Of a stretch of DNA of 64,000 nucleotides, positions 11,759 through 22,582 are shown in pieces. Origin of the DNA: Spirogloea muscicola (taxonomy: Eukaryota > Streptophyta > Zygnematophyceae > Spirogloeales > Spirogloeaceae); assembly GCA_009602725.1 (NCBI GenBank), contig WELB01000079.1, forward strand, positions 396,873 through 460,872. Direction: 5' to 3'. Every line of letters starts with the position of its first letter. Position 1 is the first letter of the stretch. The notes under the pieces were generated by a model. The model saw only the letters and a program-made list of their open reading frames with translations, was not told where the DNA came from and did not search any database. The translations under genes were made by a program, and so were the position numbers.

Positions 11759-12010
11759 GCGCTTGCAAAGACGGCCCATATTTGTACTGGTAATGTGCAT
11801 ACCCGTAACACTCGAAGCTGACCTGAGTTTGATAGATCAAGATGCGATGCACAATGGAGATCGTTCTATCTGAAAGGCAGTGTTGATGTTGATGAGATGG
11901 AGGATTTCCTGGACATGGGGCTACGTGTGCCAGCACTACTTTGGCAACGGTGCTTCATCCAAGGTGGGACGCCCTTCCCGGACGCCCTTTGTTACTGAGA
12001 GTTCGCTTAC

Positions 12011-12245
12011 TGCTGTCTCAGTCCTTAGCACTCCGACTCCTTCAGACCTTGTCCATTCTTTTGGGCTGGCCTCTCCCAGCCACCAGTTAATCTGGCCGCG
12101 CTTGCTCTTCCCGTCTCATGGGGCACGATCGTGCCACGGCAATGGAACTGCTGTCTCAGTCCTTAGCACTCCGACTCCTTCAGACCTTGTCCATTCTTTT
12201 GGGCTGGCCTCTCCCAGCCACCAGTTAATCTGGCCGCGCTTGCTC
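12011..12245 (+). repeat. Two family A units in direct tandem
   Basis: Units at 12011-12106 and 12148-12245 share the string from TGCTGTCTCAGTCC through TTAATCTGGCCGCGCTTGCT with almost no difference. A 41-base spacer containing CACGATCGTG separates them. This is the best sample of the complete young unit (about 95-100 bases). Confidence 0.88.
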
Positions 12246-14119
12246 CCAATGGAACGCTTGCTTACTGTCAGCCTTGGGGCAGGGACCCGGAAGAGTTTTC
12301 CATCTGGCTGCCCGGATCTCGGCCTGGGCGGCGCCGTGCCTGTCCGCGGTGCCCGAGAGAGGGCCAGGTGCCACTTGGCAGCACGGGGCAGAGCCATTTT
12401 TGGCGGAAAGGGGTAGGCGGTTAGAGGGGGCGGCGCTCGCCGCGGGCACGGCGGCGCATGGCCCGCGGGGCCCACTGATGAGGGGAGCTGACGCCAAGGC
12501 CCCGCCGAAAAAACCGACCCAGCGGGCGCTCGCGCGGGGTCGCCGCGGCACGCGCGGCTTGTGATGGTGGGGCCCCCGGGGCGCCCTTATTCCCTGGCTA
12601 CCCGCGCCGTCACGCGAGGCGCCCAAGCCGCGAGGAAAGAACTAGCTCTTCCAATGCAAGGCAGTGGCTGTTTGAGGAAACCTTTCTAGTAGAGGGCGAT
12701 GGCTGTGAGAGGCCAGCCTCATACATTTAGGAATGTGCAAGGACTTAAGGGGCCGGAAGGCGCAAATAGCACGAGAGCGCGGGGGCTGTGACAAGCCAGC
12801 CCAGAAGGAATGAACAAGGTCCAAAGGGCCGAAACGCGCCAAAAAAAGCCACACAGCTATGCAAGAGACTACAGCGAGGCGTGTGCTGATCTTCACGAAG
12901 TGGCGCCCTGCACAGGCACCCCCCCTTTTGGTGGTCGGAGCCGGAAGTGTTCATTAATTGCGCCTCCACAAGGCGGCTGGAGCGGCGTCACGCCGTCCCC
13001 GAGGCCAGATGGGCCCCGGGGGCCCGTGGGCGCGGCTGAGCGGCGGGGCCGCTGCTTCTCTGACCGGAAGGTGGACGGCCAGAGATGAGGCCATACGGCT
13101 GTACGGCACAGCGGGCGGGCGGGCGGGCGGGTCCGTGCTGTCGGGTTGCTGGGCCAGAGTGGCTTTACCGGCGCCGAGCGGGCAGGTTGAGGAAAAAGTG
13201 TGGGTGCCACTTTGAGCCGCTGTGTGCCTCAGCGCTTCTGGGCTGGCTTTTTCCAGCCCCTATCCTCAATGGGCGAGCCCTTCTCTCTTTTCTGGCCCCT
13301 TCGGACACTTCTCCTTGTTTATATGGGCCGGTCAAGCCATCTCTCTCGCTAGTGGAAGTGCCCTTTCAGACCTTGTACATTTGTTTGGGCTGGCCTTTCC
13401 CAGCCACTCCCTTTCTTTTTCTTGGAAGAGCTGTTTCTCCAGTGAATGAAAAACGTCTGGTGAATCAGTATTTCTTCCGTGCTAATCCTTTGTGGATGTA
13501 TTGGGTTGAATTGGCCTCCCTTTCATCTCATGCGCCCGGTGGAAAGAAACAGCTCTGCAAATGTAAGGCAACAACTGTTCTGGGCTGGCTTTCAACAACC
13601 ATCGCCTTACCTTATAGTTGCTGCTTCTCCTTCCTTAAAGATTGCTTCTTCTCACAGGGAAGTGGCTCTCCCAAAGAGAAGTGGGGCTCCCAATTTCGTG
13701 CTGTTCGTGCATTGACCCAGGCTAATGGCTTCCGTGGTGGTGGTTTGGCGCCTCAGTATAGATTGTCAGATATGCATGTGCTCACTTGGGGATATTAGTG
13801 TCCCCCTTAGCCAGCTCAATACCCAGTTAACAGGATATTTGTGAGGCTATAATTGGCCTCCCTTTCAATGTCATGCGCACCGCGCGCCTTCTCCCAATGG
13901 GGGCAAGGACTGTGAGAAGCCAGCCCAGAAGAAGTTGACAAGGTCCGAAGGGGCTAAGAAAGAAGTGGCACTCCCAATGGGGGACAAGGGCTGTGAAAAG
14001 CCAGCCCGAAAAAGAAATGACAAAGGTTCGAAGGGGCCAAATGATGGAGGGGCCTAAAAAGCGCTAAGCAGCTACGAAGGAAACGCGTATTTGAAACAAA
14101 CGAAGGGGCCTGCTAAGAG
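12246..14119. repeat. Repeat-dense block: nested family A modules plus family B/C copy
   Basis: No host exon was supported. Family A modules in both orientations occur near 12660-12720, 12785-12850, 13236-13300, 13368-13440, 13570-13620, 13905-13960 and 13963-14040, each recognisable by GGCTGG/CCAGCC arms around a 4-8 base loop. A family C copy with a family B end lies at 13700-13900 and is listed separately. Sequence around 12270-12640 and 12940-13200 is very GC-rich, with a short GGGC tandem at 13114-13132. Confidence 0.7.
13700..13900 (+). repeat. Family C copy joined to a family B end
   Basis: Shares CTTCCGTGGTGGTGGTTTGG, CAGATATGCATGTGCTCACT, AGTGTCCCCCTTAGCC and the family B end CATGCGCACCGCGCGCC with the copies at 38790-39025 and 44805-45035. 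It is non-coding and part of an interspersed element of at least 200 bases. Confidence 0.85.
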
Positions 14120-14290
14120 CGCAGAAGAAAGAGAAAAGCGCTCGCCCATAGAGAAGAGTAGCTGGCAAAGCCAGCCCAAAAAGAATGGACAATGTCCAAA
14201 GCCAAAGAAAAGAGGTGTCTTCGCCAGGGCCAGAGGCTGCAGCTAAGACACGACCGGCACGCAGATGCAGCGCGCGTGCCAAGGATTGCT
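14120..14290 (-). mobile_element. 3' end fragment of the LINE family with family A tail
   Basis: Read on the minus strand, 14282-14222 encodes MARALHLRAGR followed by LAAASG. This is the same C-terminal end as in the longer LINE fragment at 49109-49640 (MARALHLRAGRAVAAASGSG). It is followed in the same orientation by a family A hairpin at about 14159-14177. It is therefore a short, 5'-truncated LINE copy with its tail. Confidence 0.65.
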
Positions 14291-14339
14291 GCAGCCTCTG
14301 CAGCCTGTTTTAGAGCTTGGGTAGGAAGGCAGGAACTGC

Positions 14340-15140
14340 TTATTCTGGGCTGGCCGTTACTTTAGAGAGAACAGCTCCTCCAATTTACGGCAATGGCTGT
14401 GAGAGGCCATCCCAAAATGAATGAACAAGATCTTTTAATCCGCTACATACTCTCTGCACGTTTCATTTGTTCATTCACAGCCACCGCCACTCGGAAGAGT
14501 TACCATTCAGAGGGGCAACGGATGTGAAATGTAAACGAAATAGCTCTCCCGTACTAAGTTGAGAGCTGCGACAAGCCAGCCCATTAAAAGTGGACAATTA
14601 CAAAGTACGAGGAACGACGGAAACAAAGGTATAATGAAGGAGGAAAGGTGAGCTATCAAAAGGCGCAAAATTCTGGACTTAAGTAGGGGCTGACAAGGGC
14701 TAAAATCTCCTCAAAGTGGGTGTGTTACGTATGGTACTCAATCAAGAAGAAGGACGCTTCCGGGTCAATCTGCTGTAGGTTACGTAGGTCTTTAGATGTG
14801 CTTGCCTTTGTACCTGGCCATTTGGCCTTCGTTTGTGTAAATACATCAAATTTATGCTTCTTGGTTGAAATAGCACTAATTGGTCCAATAGAGGGCGGTG
14901 GCTGTGAGAGGCCAGCCCAGAAAGAAGAATGAGTAGCCGCCGCAAGTTGGAGTAGATTGCAGCCGGAGAAAGGCTCTTCTGGATTCTTGTGAGTTCTTTT
15001 TGGGCTGGCTTCTCACAGCCCTTGCCCCCATTGGGAGAGCCACTTCTTTCTTTTGGAGAAGAGAGAGTCTTCCAGTAGATGGCGATGGCTGTGATTGGCC
15101 AGCCCTGAAAAATGAATAAACCAAGTCAAAGGGGCCAGAG
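14340..15140. repeat. Further family A modules and a family D copy
   Basis: Family A hairpins lie near 14345-14420, 14560-14600, 14885-14930, 15000-15060 and 15085-15110, some on each strand. A family D copy lies at about 14758-14835, with GGTTACGTAGGTCTTTAG and GATGTGCTTGCCTTTGTACC. No host gene was found in this stretch. Confidence 0.7.
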
Positions 15141-15224
15141 AAGAGTCAAAGCGCACAGCGATTCAAGTGGCCACTGGATGCTCGACATCCCCTGTCAAGC
15201 AGCCGCAGGTCAGAGAGACTAGTC

Positions 15225-15545
15225 TCAGGGTAGCGAACCCCTGTCTATAGCTAGAGGCTGTAGCCAAAGCGCGACGGCATGCAAATCAACGCGCGTGCCA
15301 TTGACAGCGGCAGCGATACTGACAGGCGCATGGGCTTGGGCGAGAGAGCCTGCCACGTGCAAATCGGCTTGCTCCCCGTTCATAACGTCGGGACAGCGCT
15401 GCACTAGCTGGTGCTGGCGCTCGACCCACCGAGCGCCGAACGCCCCGTGGACGTCGATGGCAAGGGGAAGAACTCGTCCTCCGCGAATGATCAGCATAGT
15501 ATGCCTCCTTGCTCGAGTGGCACTGGCCACTGCATGCCCTGCCCT
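15225..15545 (-). mobile_element. LINE C-terminal fragment (endonuclease-proximal region), 5'-truncated
   Basis: The minus-strand frame reads LPLAIDVHGAFGARW, aligning with FFPLAIDTHGALGARW in the copy at 49109-49640, and ends in a related C-terminus (AAVNGTRVDLHAVALWLQ). About 120 bases beyond the coding end, in the same orientation, is a family A hairpin (15085-15106). The shared stretch GGCTGCTT followed by CAGGGG lies between them, as in the 49-kb copy. This is a truncated genomic copy, not a gene. Confidence 0.72.
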
Positions 15546-15947
15546 GGAGGCAAATACAGTGGGGTTGGCCCGAATGTGTCAGTCGTTAAGAAACAAACAG
15601 CGCTTCACAGATTGACTGGTGGCTGTGAGAGGCCACAGCCCAAAGGAATGAACAAAGTGCCCAACGCGTTAGTCGCCTTGAAAGAGAGAGAGAAGGCGTG
15701 CGGAGCGCATGGAATGAAAGGGAGGCCAATTCAAGCCAATGCATTGTTCTGGCAGCATTTAGTGCAGGAGAAGAAGGATACAGCGCTTTCCAAAAAGGGG
15801 CCGGGAAAAGTTAACATCCTTTTCCGAAGGTGTCGAGGGGCTGTGAAAGTCGGGAGGAGAAGAACAGAAGCAGCTCGACAGGGGCGAAGGCTGGCAAGAG
15901 ACAGAAACAAAAGCAAGCCGACAATTGATTGAACAGGGCCCAAAATC

Positions 15948-16144
15948 AGCAAGCGCGGCCAGGTTAACTGGTGGCTGGGAGAGGCCAGCCCGTAGGAGTG
16001 GACAAGGTCTGAAGGAGCCGGAGTGCCAAGGACTGAGACAGCAGCAAGCGGACTCTTGTCCTTAGCACTCCGTCTCCTTCAGACCTTGTCCATTCTTTTG
16101 GGCTGGCCTCTCCCAGCCACCAGTTAATCTGGCCGCGCTTGCTC
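15948..16144. repeat. Inverted pair of family A units (long palindrome)
   Basis: A minus-strand unit at about 15948-16037 and a plus-strand unit at 16058-16144 face each other across about 20 bases. The arms are about 87 bases and differ at only a few positions, so the single strand could fold into a long hairpin. Confidence 0.85.
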
Positions 16145-16633
16145 TAACTCTCAGTAACCTCTAGTCGGTAGATGCAAGTGGAACAGCTAGCAGGCGGAAA
16201 GACGTCGCCCTGACGGAAGCCGGAGGCCGCCGCCGCCCAAAAAGAGCCGGAGAGAGCCGCCCAAAAAACCTCAAGAGAGACTCTTCCGGTCGGAGCCGGC
16301 CTGCCCGGCGGGGGCGGGCAGACGCGCGAAAGGAGGTGGGGGCCTCTTCTTTGCTCAGGCTAATAATGCTTTGCACCAGAAAGCTGGGCGAGCTCTAGTT
16401 GGTGGCAGAAGGGCTTCGTGTCTGCTGCCATCTAGTATTCAGGAATTGATTAGCGACCTCTATGTTTTGACCCGTGGTTGCTGAGCGGGTCAATCTACTG
16501 TAGGTTATGTAGGTCTATAGATGTGCTTGCCTTTGTACTTGGCCATTTGGCCTAAGTTCGTTTCAAGTATACGAATTTTTCCATCTATGGGCCGACCGAC
16601 GTCGCTCCCGCCCCGACCGAAGCCACAGCACCG

Positions 16634-16667
<34 letters not shown>

Positions 16668-17108
16668 CGCGGCGCGGTGCGGTCGGAGAGCGCGTGCCCG
16701 CACGCGGGGGGGGGGGGAGGCAAAATGGCGGGAGAGAAGGCGCGGTGCGCAGGAAATGGAAGGGTGGCCAACTTAAGCAAATACACAACGATGTGAGCTC
16801 CCCCAAGAAAGTGGCTCTCGCAAGTACACGAAATATCCTCACAGATGGGGCCAAGGGCTGTGAACAGCCAGCCCAGGAAAAAGGAATGAGGTCCAAGGGC
16901 CGAAAGGCGCCGGAACCGCACAGCTATGCAAGAGACCACAGAGATGGGGGCTGAGAAACTCCCGGCAAACGCTAGTGCCAGAAGTGGGGGCTACATGAAC
17001 AGCGGGGCTGCATGGGGCGAGTGGGGACGGGCGTGGGCGGCGGGCCCCCGTCGTCAGAGGCGCGGGCCCGNGGCTGCGCCCCGCCTCCGCTTTCGCTTGC
17101 GACCCCTT

Positions 17109-17155
<47 letters not shown>

Positions 17156-17206
17156 AGGGAACGAGGCAGGCTCTGCGGCAGCGGTGCTCTCTGTGTGCCG
17201 CCTGCC
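16145..17206. other. 5' flank of the glycosyltransferase gene with family D, family A and GC triplet runs
   Basis: A family D copy lies at about 16470-16560 (GTAGGTTATGTAGGTCTATA, then GATGTGCTTGCCTTTGTACT). A CGC triplet run lies at about 16634-16670, a run of G at about 16708-16718, a family A module at about 16850-16900, and a GGC triplet run at about 17111-17150. A single N at 17071 marks an unresolved join. No exon was supported before the ATG at 17207. Confidence 0.6.
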
Positions 17207-20200
17207 ATGGCCGCCATCGCGGACGCCGTGTCGACGAACTTCGGCGACAGCCCCAACCTCATCCTGCGCAGCACCTCGCGCTCCGAGAAGTCGTCCAGCC
17301 CAATCAGCCCCACGCCCTTCTCAGGTGCGGTAAAGCAACCATTGGCACCCTCGATCTGACCCCTGGAGACTGGTCCTGCCGATGTGGTCTGCACGCCTGC
17401 TACCATCAGAAGGTTCCGAAGGGTCCAAAGGCCGACGGGGGCCCTGGCGTGTACACCCCATCTGCAGTGGTTCCGATCACTGCAAGCCAGATATGGAGGG
17501 CCCCCTGAAATTCTACATGGCCTGGAAGCTCAGCTACATTCTATCTGCCGCGCTCTAAGCTTGACGTCTACTTACAACTTGCCATTTTCCCGTCGGTGTC
17601 GCAGGGAATGGAGAGCACCACCAGGGCCAGCAAGGAGGGTGGTGGGGCCGGGGAACCCGCGGCCAGTCCCTGCTGCGAAGCACTAGTGCCCCGGCCGGAG
17701 GGCCGCTGGACATCAGCATGGCGCAGCGCAAGGGCCTCTTCCTAGCCTTCAAGCAGGGCCTTGGCAAATCGCCGCTCATGGCTGCCTTTGTGTTCCTGCT
17801 GGGTTTCTTGACGGCCATGTGGTCCTCGTCGGTCTTCCTCCACAACATCGACCCGCACAAGGTGTCTGCCAAGTGCGTGGACCAGGGCGGGCAGGAAGTC
17901 GTTCGCCGCCTGCTATTGAGCACCAAGCTCGGTGGCTCCGATAACCTGCCGCAACTCACCCAGCTTGGCACTGGTACGAGTGCAATTAAGTTGGTCTTCT
18001 AGATCCTGGTTAAGAATCTGTGAGAATGTGGAAGGTTGCTCGCTACAGGCAGTCTCATTCAGTCCAACAAGTGGTGTGCTGATAGTTAATCTGCATCGTT
18101 CTGCTTCTTCAAAGCAGCAGCGGATTCAGTGCAGGTGCAGGAGCTCAGAGCTGACGGGCTGCATAGAATGTGAATGACTGCTGGACTGCCACACTTGATG
18201 ACCTAGCTGATGTTGCACCATTTGGCCGTGCAGATGGCTCAGTGGCGCTACCCCTTGAAAGGCCCCTCTCATTAACGATCTTCTGTGCTCCGAAAGGCTA
18301 CACTGGAGAAAAAGACGACGGCCAGAGACGAGCCCTTTTGTCTTGGCTTCGGCTGCAGCCCACTCCCAAAATTGTCATCTTGGGAGACGATCCAAGCTTC
18401 TTTGAGCTGGAAAGTGAGTGGTTACCTGTCTGCACCAGCACAGTTACAGTACATGTGTAGACTCCACCATACTTTCAGTTGTGCACCTCGTGAACGTACT
18501 GCTCCTCAGTTGTGGTCTTGTCTTCGTGGTCTTTTGCCAAGGCGTCTGGGCATTGTCGTTTCCTGACTGTTATTAACAGAATGATCCTAACAATGTTTGC
18601 AAGTGTATGCTGTGGCTTCTGGCTTTGCAGAGGAATTCCCTGGCTATTTAACAGTTGAGAAAAATATAGACTTCAATTTTTTGGGTGTACCCCAGTTCCA
18701 CAGGTTGCCCCATCGACTCTGTTTTGGAATTATCATCTGCATGTGCTTCATACAGGGCTGTAGATTAGCTTCGAGTATTTATGATTTGAGGACTTGCAGA
18801 TACTAGACCAGATAATTGACCTATTATTGCTCAGGCTTACCAAGTGTGATTCTTGTGTGCCGTGTCTCAGTATGATGGCTCGTGCCCAGGCAGCAGATAC
18901 TGATCTCTCCATGATAATCAACGGGGATATTATCCTGCTCAACGATCTGCTGCCAGCAGTGCAGAAGGTAGCTGCATATTTCAAGGACTTTGTGGTAACG
19001 GCGGCGCGCTGGGATGTCAAAGAGGATTTCCCCTTTAGGTGAGGCCAGCGTAGCCAATCCTCTCCTCTGGCGGCAGGTTCGGTAAATGTGCACGTTGTTG
19101 GAGTGCTGTGTGCCTATTCTGTTTCTATGCAGTGTCCTTAGCTCGGTCAAGGGTGCTCTGTCTGAGACTGTACTCATGGCTGCAATCTGTGTGGTGGTGC
19201 CACAAGTCGCAGTCACTGCTTCTGGTGTTGTGGTTCGGCTGCTGAAGGCATGCCACTTTGATACCCTGCCATGTGAGAGCTAATATATGTGACTATCTTT
19301 CCTCGTTCTTGTCTGCTGCAGCTTCGAAGGTCTGCCAGACACAATTCAGCCACCCAGGGGACTCTGGAGCACAAAGGCTCCGCCCAAAGAAATCGATGAG
19401 GAGGTCATCTACAACTACACGCGTGCCAATGGAAGTCTGCACACATATGGAGGAGTGGACTTCTGGTTGTGGAACAACTCACCTGCACCGCTTTACTCTG
19501 TGAGACCATCATTCTCCGTTATCCGACTGCTATTTGCGGCTCACTTGGCATTGTGAGGCTACCACATATCAACCACTCTGGTCTAAGCACTGTAGTAGCA
19601 ATGCTGTTATATGCACAATGCCAATGCAAGCCTAAGTTTCATTTCAATACTGGTCATGCTCACATCGAGTGTTGTTTGGCACAGGTAATCATGCCACCAT
19701 TTGTCTTTGGGCGCGGGAAGTATGACAACTGGATGACACACGAAATGATTTTCTCTGGCACCCGGGAGGTTATTGATGCGAGCGATTCGGTGACCAGGTA
19801 TCCTTCCAATGTCCAATTATAGAGTGGCTGTGACTTTACAGCAGCTTTAGATGGTCACTGGACCTCTTAATTTGTATGTAGTGAGGGACATCCTCAATAC
19901 CACACAGTGGTGCTCGAGCTGCCATGAGGATGCAGCTGATGGACTTCTATGGCGTACCTGCTTTCACTGTCATCAACATATACTTACACACTTCCTCGTC
20001 TGTCATCTTTTGCGCTTCCAATTGGAGCAGCATCCATGTCGCGCATTCATATGCTCATGTTGCTATGGACAATGCAACATCTGCTAAGGTTGGCGTCAAT
20101 TTCTGGAGTGAGAAGAAGAAGAGCAGCTTCGAGCTCTTTGCAAATATCCATCTTGCTGAGAAGGAGGGCAGCTACACAAATCAGAAAGGGACAGCTGTCC

Positions 20201-22582
20201 ACATTCCTTGGCGTATGGCTACCTGCTATGAGCCTGGTGTAGGTAGGTTCACTCCTTGTGTCTATCTTGCCCTAGGACAAGCATGTCATTGGGCTAGCTG
20301 TTGTGGAGAAGACGTAACATTTGTCTTGCTCGTTTGCCTAGCTGTTGTAGGAAGTTTGAGGAACACCTGTCTTGCTCAGCTACACTGCAGTCCTTGTTTT
20401 TTGGCTGCTACGAGGTTGTTGCTGTTGAAACAAGAGCTTGTGTGTGAGCATGCTCTTGATAAGGTCATACCTTGACCTTTTTGCTCGTCTTGCGCAGATC
20501 GGAGCATGTGCCTGTTGAAGCGCATACGCCCAGCCAACTGCTCCTGCGAGTATTCCTCATATGCCAATGCCACTCAATCAGATCCCAAGTTGCTGGAGAA
20601 GAAGTGGACATGTGGCAGCATTTCTGTGGACAAGAAGTCGGCGTTCGAGATCAACCCCATCCCTGCAGAGACTGGTGCTGCAGGGACTGGCAAAGCCGCT
20701 ATCCCCGGACTCCCACACACGCTCGAGCAGCTGCTGCCGAATGTGGCAGATGAGAACAAGGTATGGCTCTCGCATTGACTTCAGTGCTGAGTGGCTGTGA
20801 ATGCTTGAGCTTACTCAGGAATTAGTGATTTTAGAATTTGCAGACATATTACCCGGTTCAGCAGCTAGATGAAACAGGCATGTTCATCTAAATCTTGGGG
20901 TCTCTGAGTATATTAGCGTTGTAATGCAAGACATCACTCAGCGCAGGCTTTGACAAGTTACTGATATTGCCCTTATGGTACTCTCTGTGCGTTGGCTGTG
21001 TAGGTGGTCATTCTGGTGGCTGTGACCAACGGCTACAATGAGATGCTCATGAACTTCAACTGCCGGCTCCGCCAGCTTGGCCTAGGCCAACATCTGCTCG
21101 TGGCTGCCCTTGACGAGGATCTTTACAGATTTGCATTCCTCCAGGTTTGTTTCAAAGGCCATCTGCGTGTCATCTTTCTTCGCTGCAGGTATTTGATAAG
21201 CGATGTCCTTCTCAAGGTTAAGAGCAGAGGGTACTAGGTATATATTTTGCCTTTTACAAGCCATATGCTACCGTATGTGTACCTGAAGTACCTGATATTG
21301 CCTTTCGCAGGCCTCATTGTACTGACTTATGTGCTACTGCACACTCATGTATCTATGCATACTGACGGCGGTAAAGCTTGGAGATGTTGCAGGGCTTGGC
21401 AGTGTACTATGAGCAGGTTTCGGCTGGCCTTAAGGATATCAATGAGAAAGATTGTGGATTTGGCAGCCAGTGCTTCCGCCAATTCACCAAGCTGAAGTCA
21501 AGAGCTGTGCTACATGTCTTGAAGCAGGGCTACAATGTCCTGTGGACTGATGTCGACATTGTCTGGTTCAAGAATCCCCTCCCCCAGGTCTGCCACGGGC
21601 TCGTCAGTGTATCAAAGCGACAGTCACATTGCGCTTCTCCAATGCTGCTTTTCTACATTCATGAGGGGAGGTAGTGATTTAGGAAGATGTATCCAGCTAT
21701 GAGCAGCATCTTGTTTGCAGGTACTTATGCTAATGAACCACTGCTTTGACACCTCCACTGCACAGATGATGTCATTTGGACCTGGTACTTTCCCAATTCA
21801 GAGCAATGAGCCTAATGCAACATTGCCTCCAAGTGGCATCCGTCGTATCAACTCTGGTCTCTACTTTGCACGTTCGGACCCTCTCACCATCAAGGCCTTT
21901 GAAGCCATCACAGATCATGCCTCAAAGACAAAGGTCAGCTGGCCTCCCTCAGCTCATCTGAGCTGCATCGATGAGAGATTCAAGCAAATATACTGTGCTG
22001 AAAGTTGGGCTTTCAGGCAGTTGATGCTTAGGATCTGACGTTCTTGTATGTCTCTGCTTGCAGTTGTCAGAGCAGCCAAGTTTCTATGATGTTTTGTGTG
22101 GTGTGAAGGGCGAGCTCTTGACCAGTCCCACAGAGTGCAAGTAAGTTGGTGACAAGGTTGCCTCTATTGAAGCTTCAATGAGTATGTTCTACTGAGCGTG
22201 CAGTAATTATCTCTAAGTTGGTGGTTCCCGCCATGAACAGTGCTCAGTCCTATATATCTGCCTCGCTCTCAAATCCAGATAATGTCTCCTGCAATGTGTC
22301 AGGTGGAATGGGCTACGGGTTATTTTCTTGGACAGGAAAATCCATCCCAACGGGGCAGTGCATAGTATTTGGGATGCTCCCAATGTGACTGAGTCCTGCC
22401 TCTCCCTGGGCTGCCTCACTCTTCACAACAACTGGATCCTGGGCAAGGATGCCAAGATTGAGAGGTTTGTGAAGAATGGATACTGGATCTATGACCCAGC
22501 CACAAAGATGTGCAAGCACGATTGGTATGCAAGCATCAGAGGTTTCCAAAGTGGGCAAGGCGCCAAGCCTGCAGCCAAATGA
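17207..22582 (+). CDS. Bi-modular Golgi-type glycosyltransferase with C-terminal GT77 domain
   Basis: Fourteen exons: 17207-17324, 17605-17973, 18234-18413, 18631-18703, 18871-19038, 19322-19499, 19685-19797, 20031-20242, 20498-20760, 21004-21144, 21393-21587, 21721-21933, 22064-22140, 22303-22582. Phases agree throughout, giving 859 residues; the donor at 20242 could instead be 20236. A signal anchor lies at about residues 96-118 (LMAAFVFLLGFLTAMW). The first module begins near residue 135, with QRRALLSWL and KIVILGDDPSF, and carries NGDI near residue 264, resembling a GT-A metal site. The second module is GT77 (PF03407 type): VVILVAVTNGYNEML, QFTKLKSRAVL, WTDVDIVWFKNP at 656-667 with its DVD motif, and RRINSGLYFARSD. 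GT77 members in plants transfer arabinose, xylose or galactose to wall glycans and extensins. Acceptor and donor here are unknown. An in-frame ATG at 17718 just before the membrane segment is an alternative start. Confidence 0.93.

Noticed and set aside
12011-16144. CRISPR-like array of short repeats
   Set aside because: Repeat units are about 95 bases, irregularly spaced, in both orientations and embedded in eukaryotic DNA; no cas genes are present.
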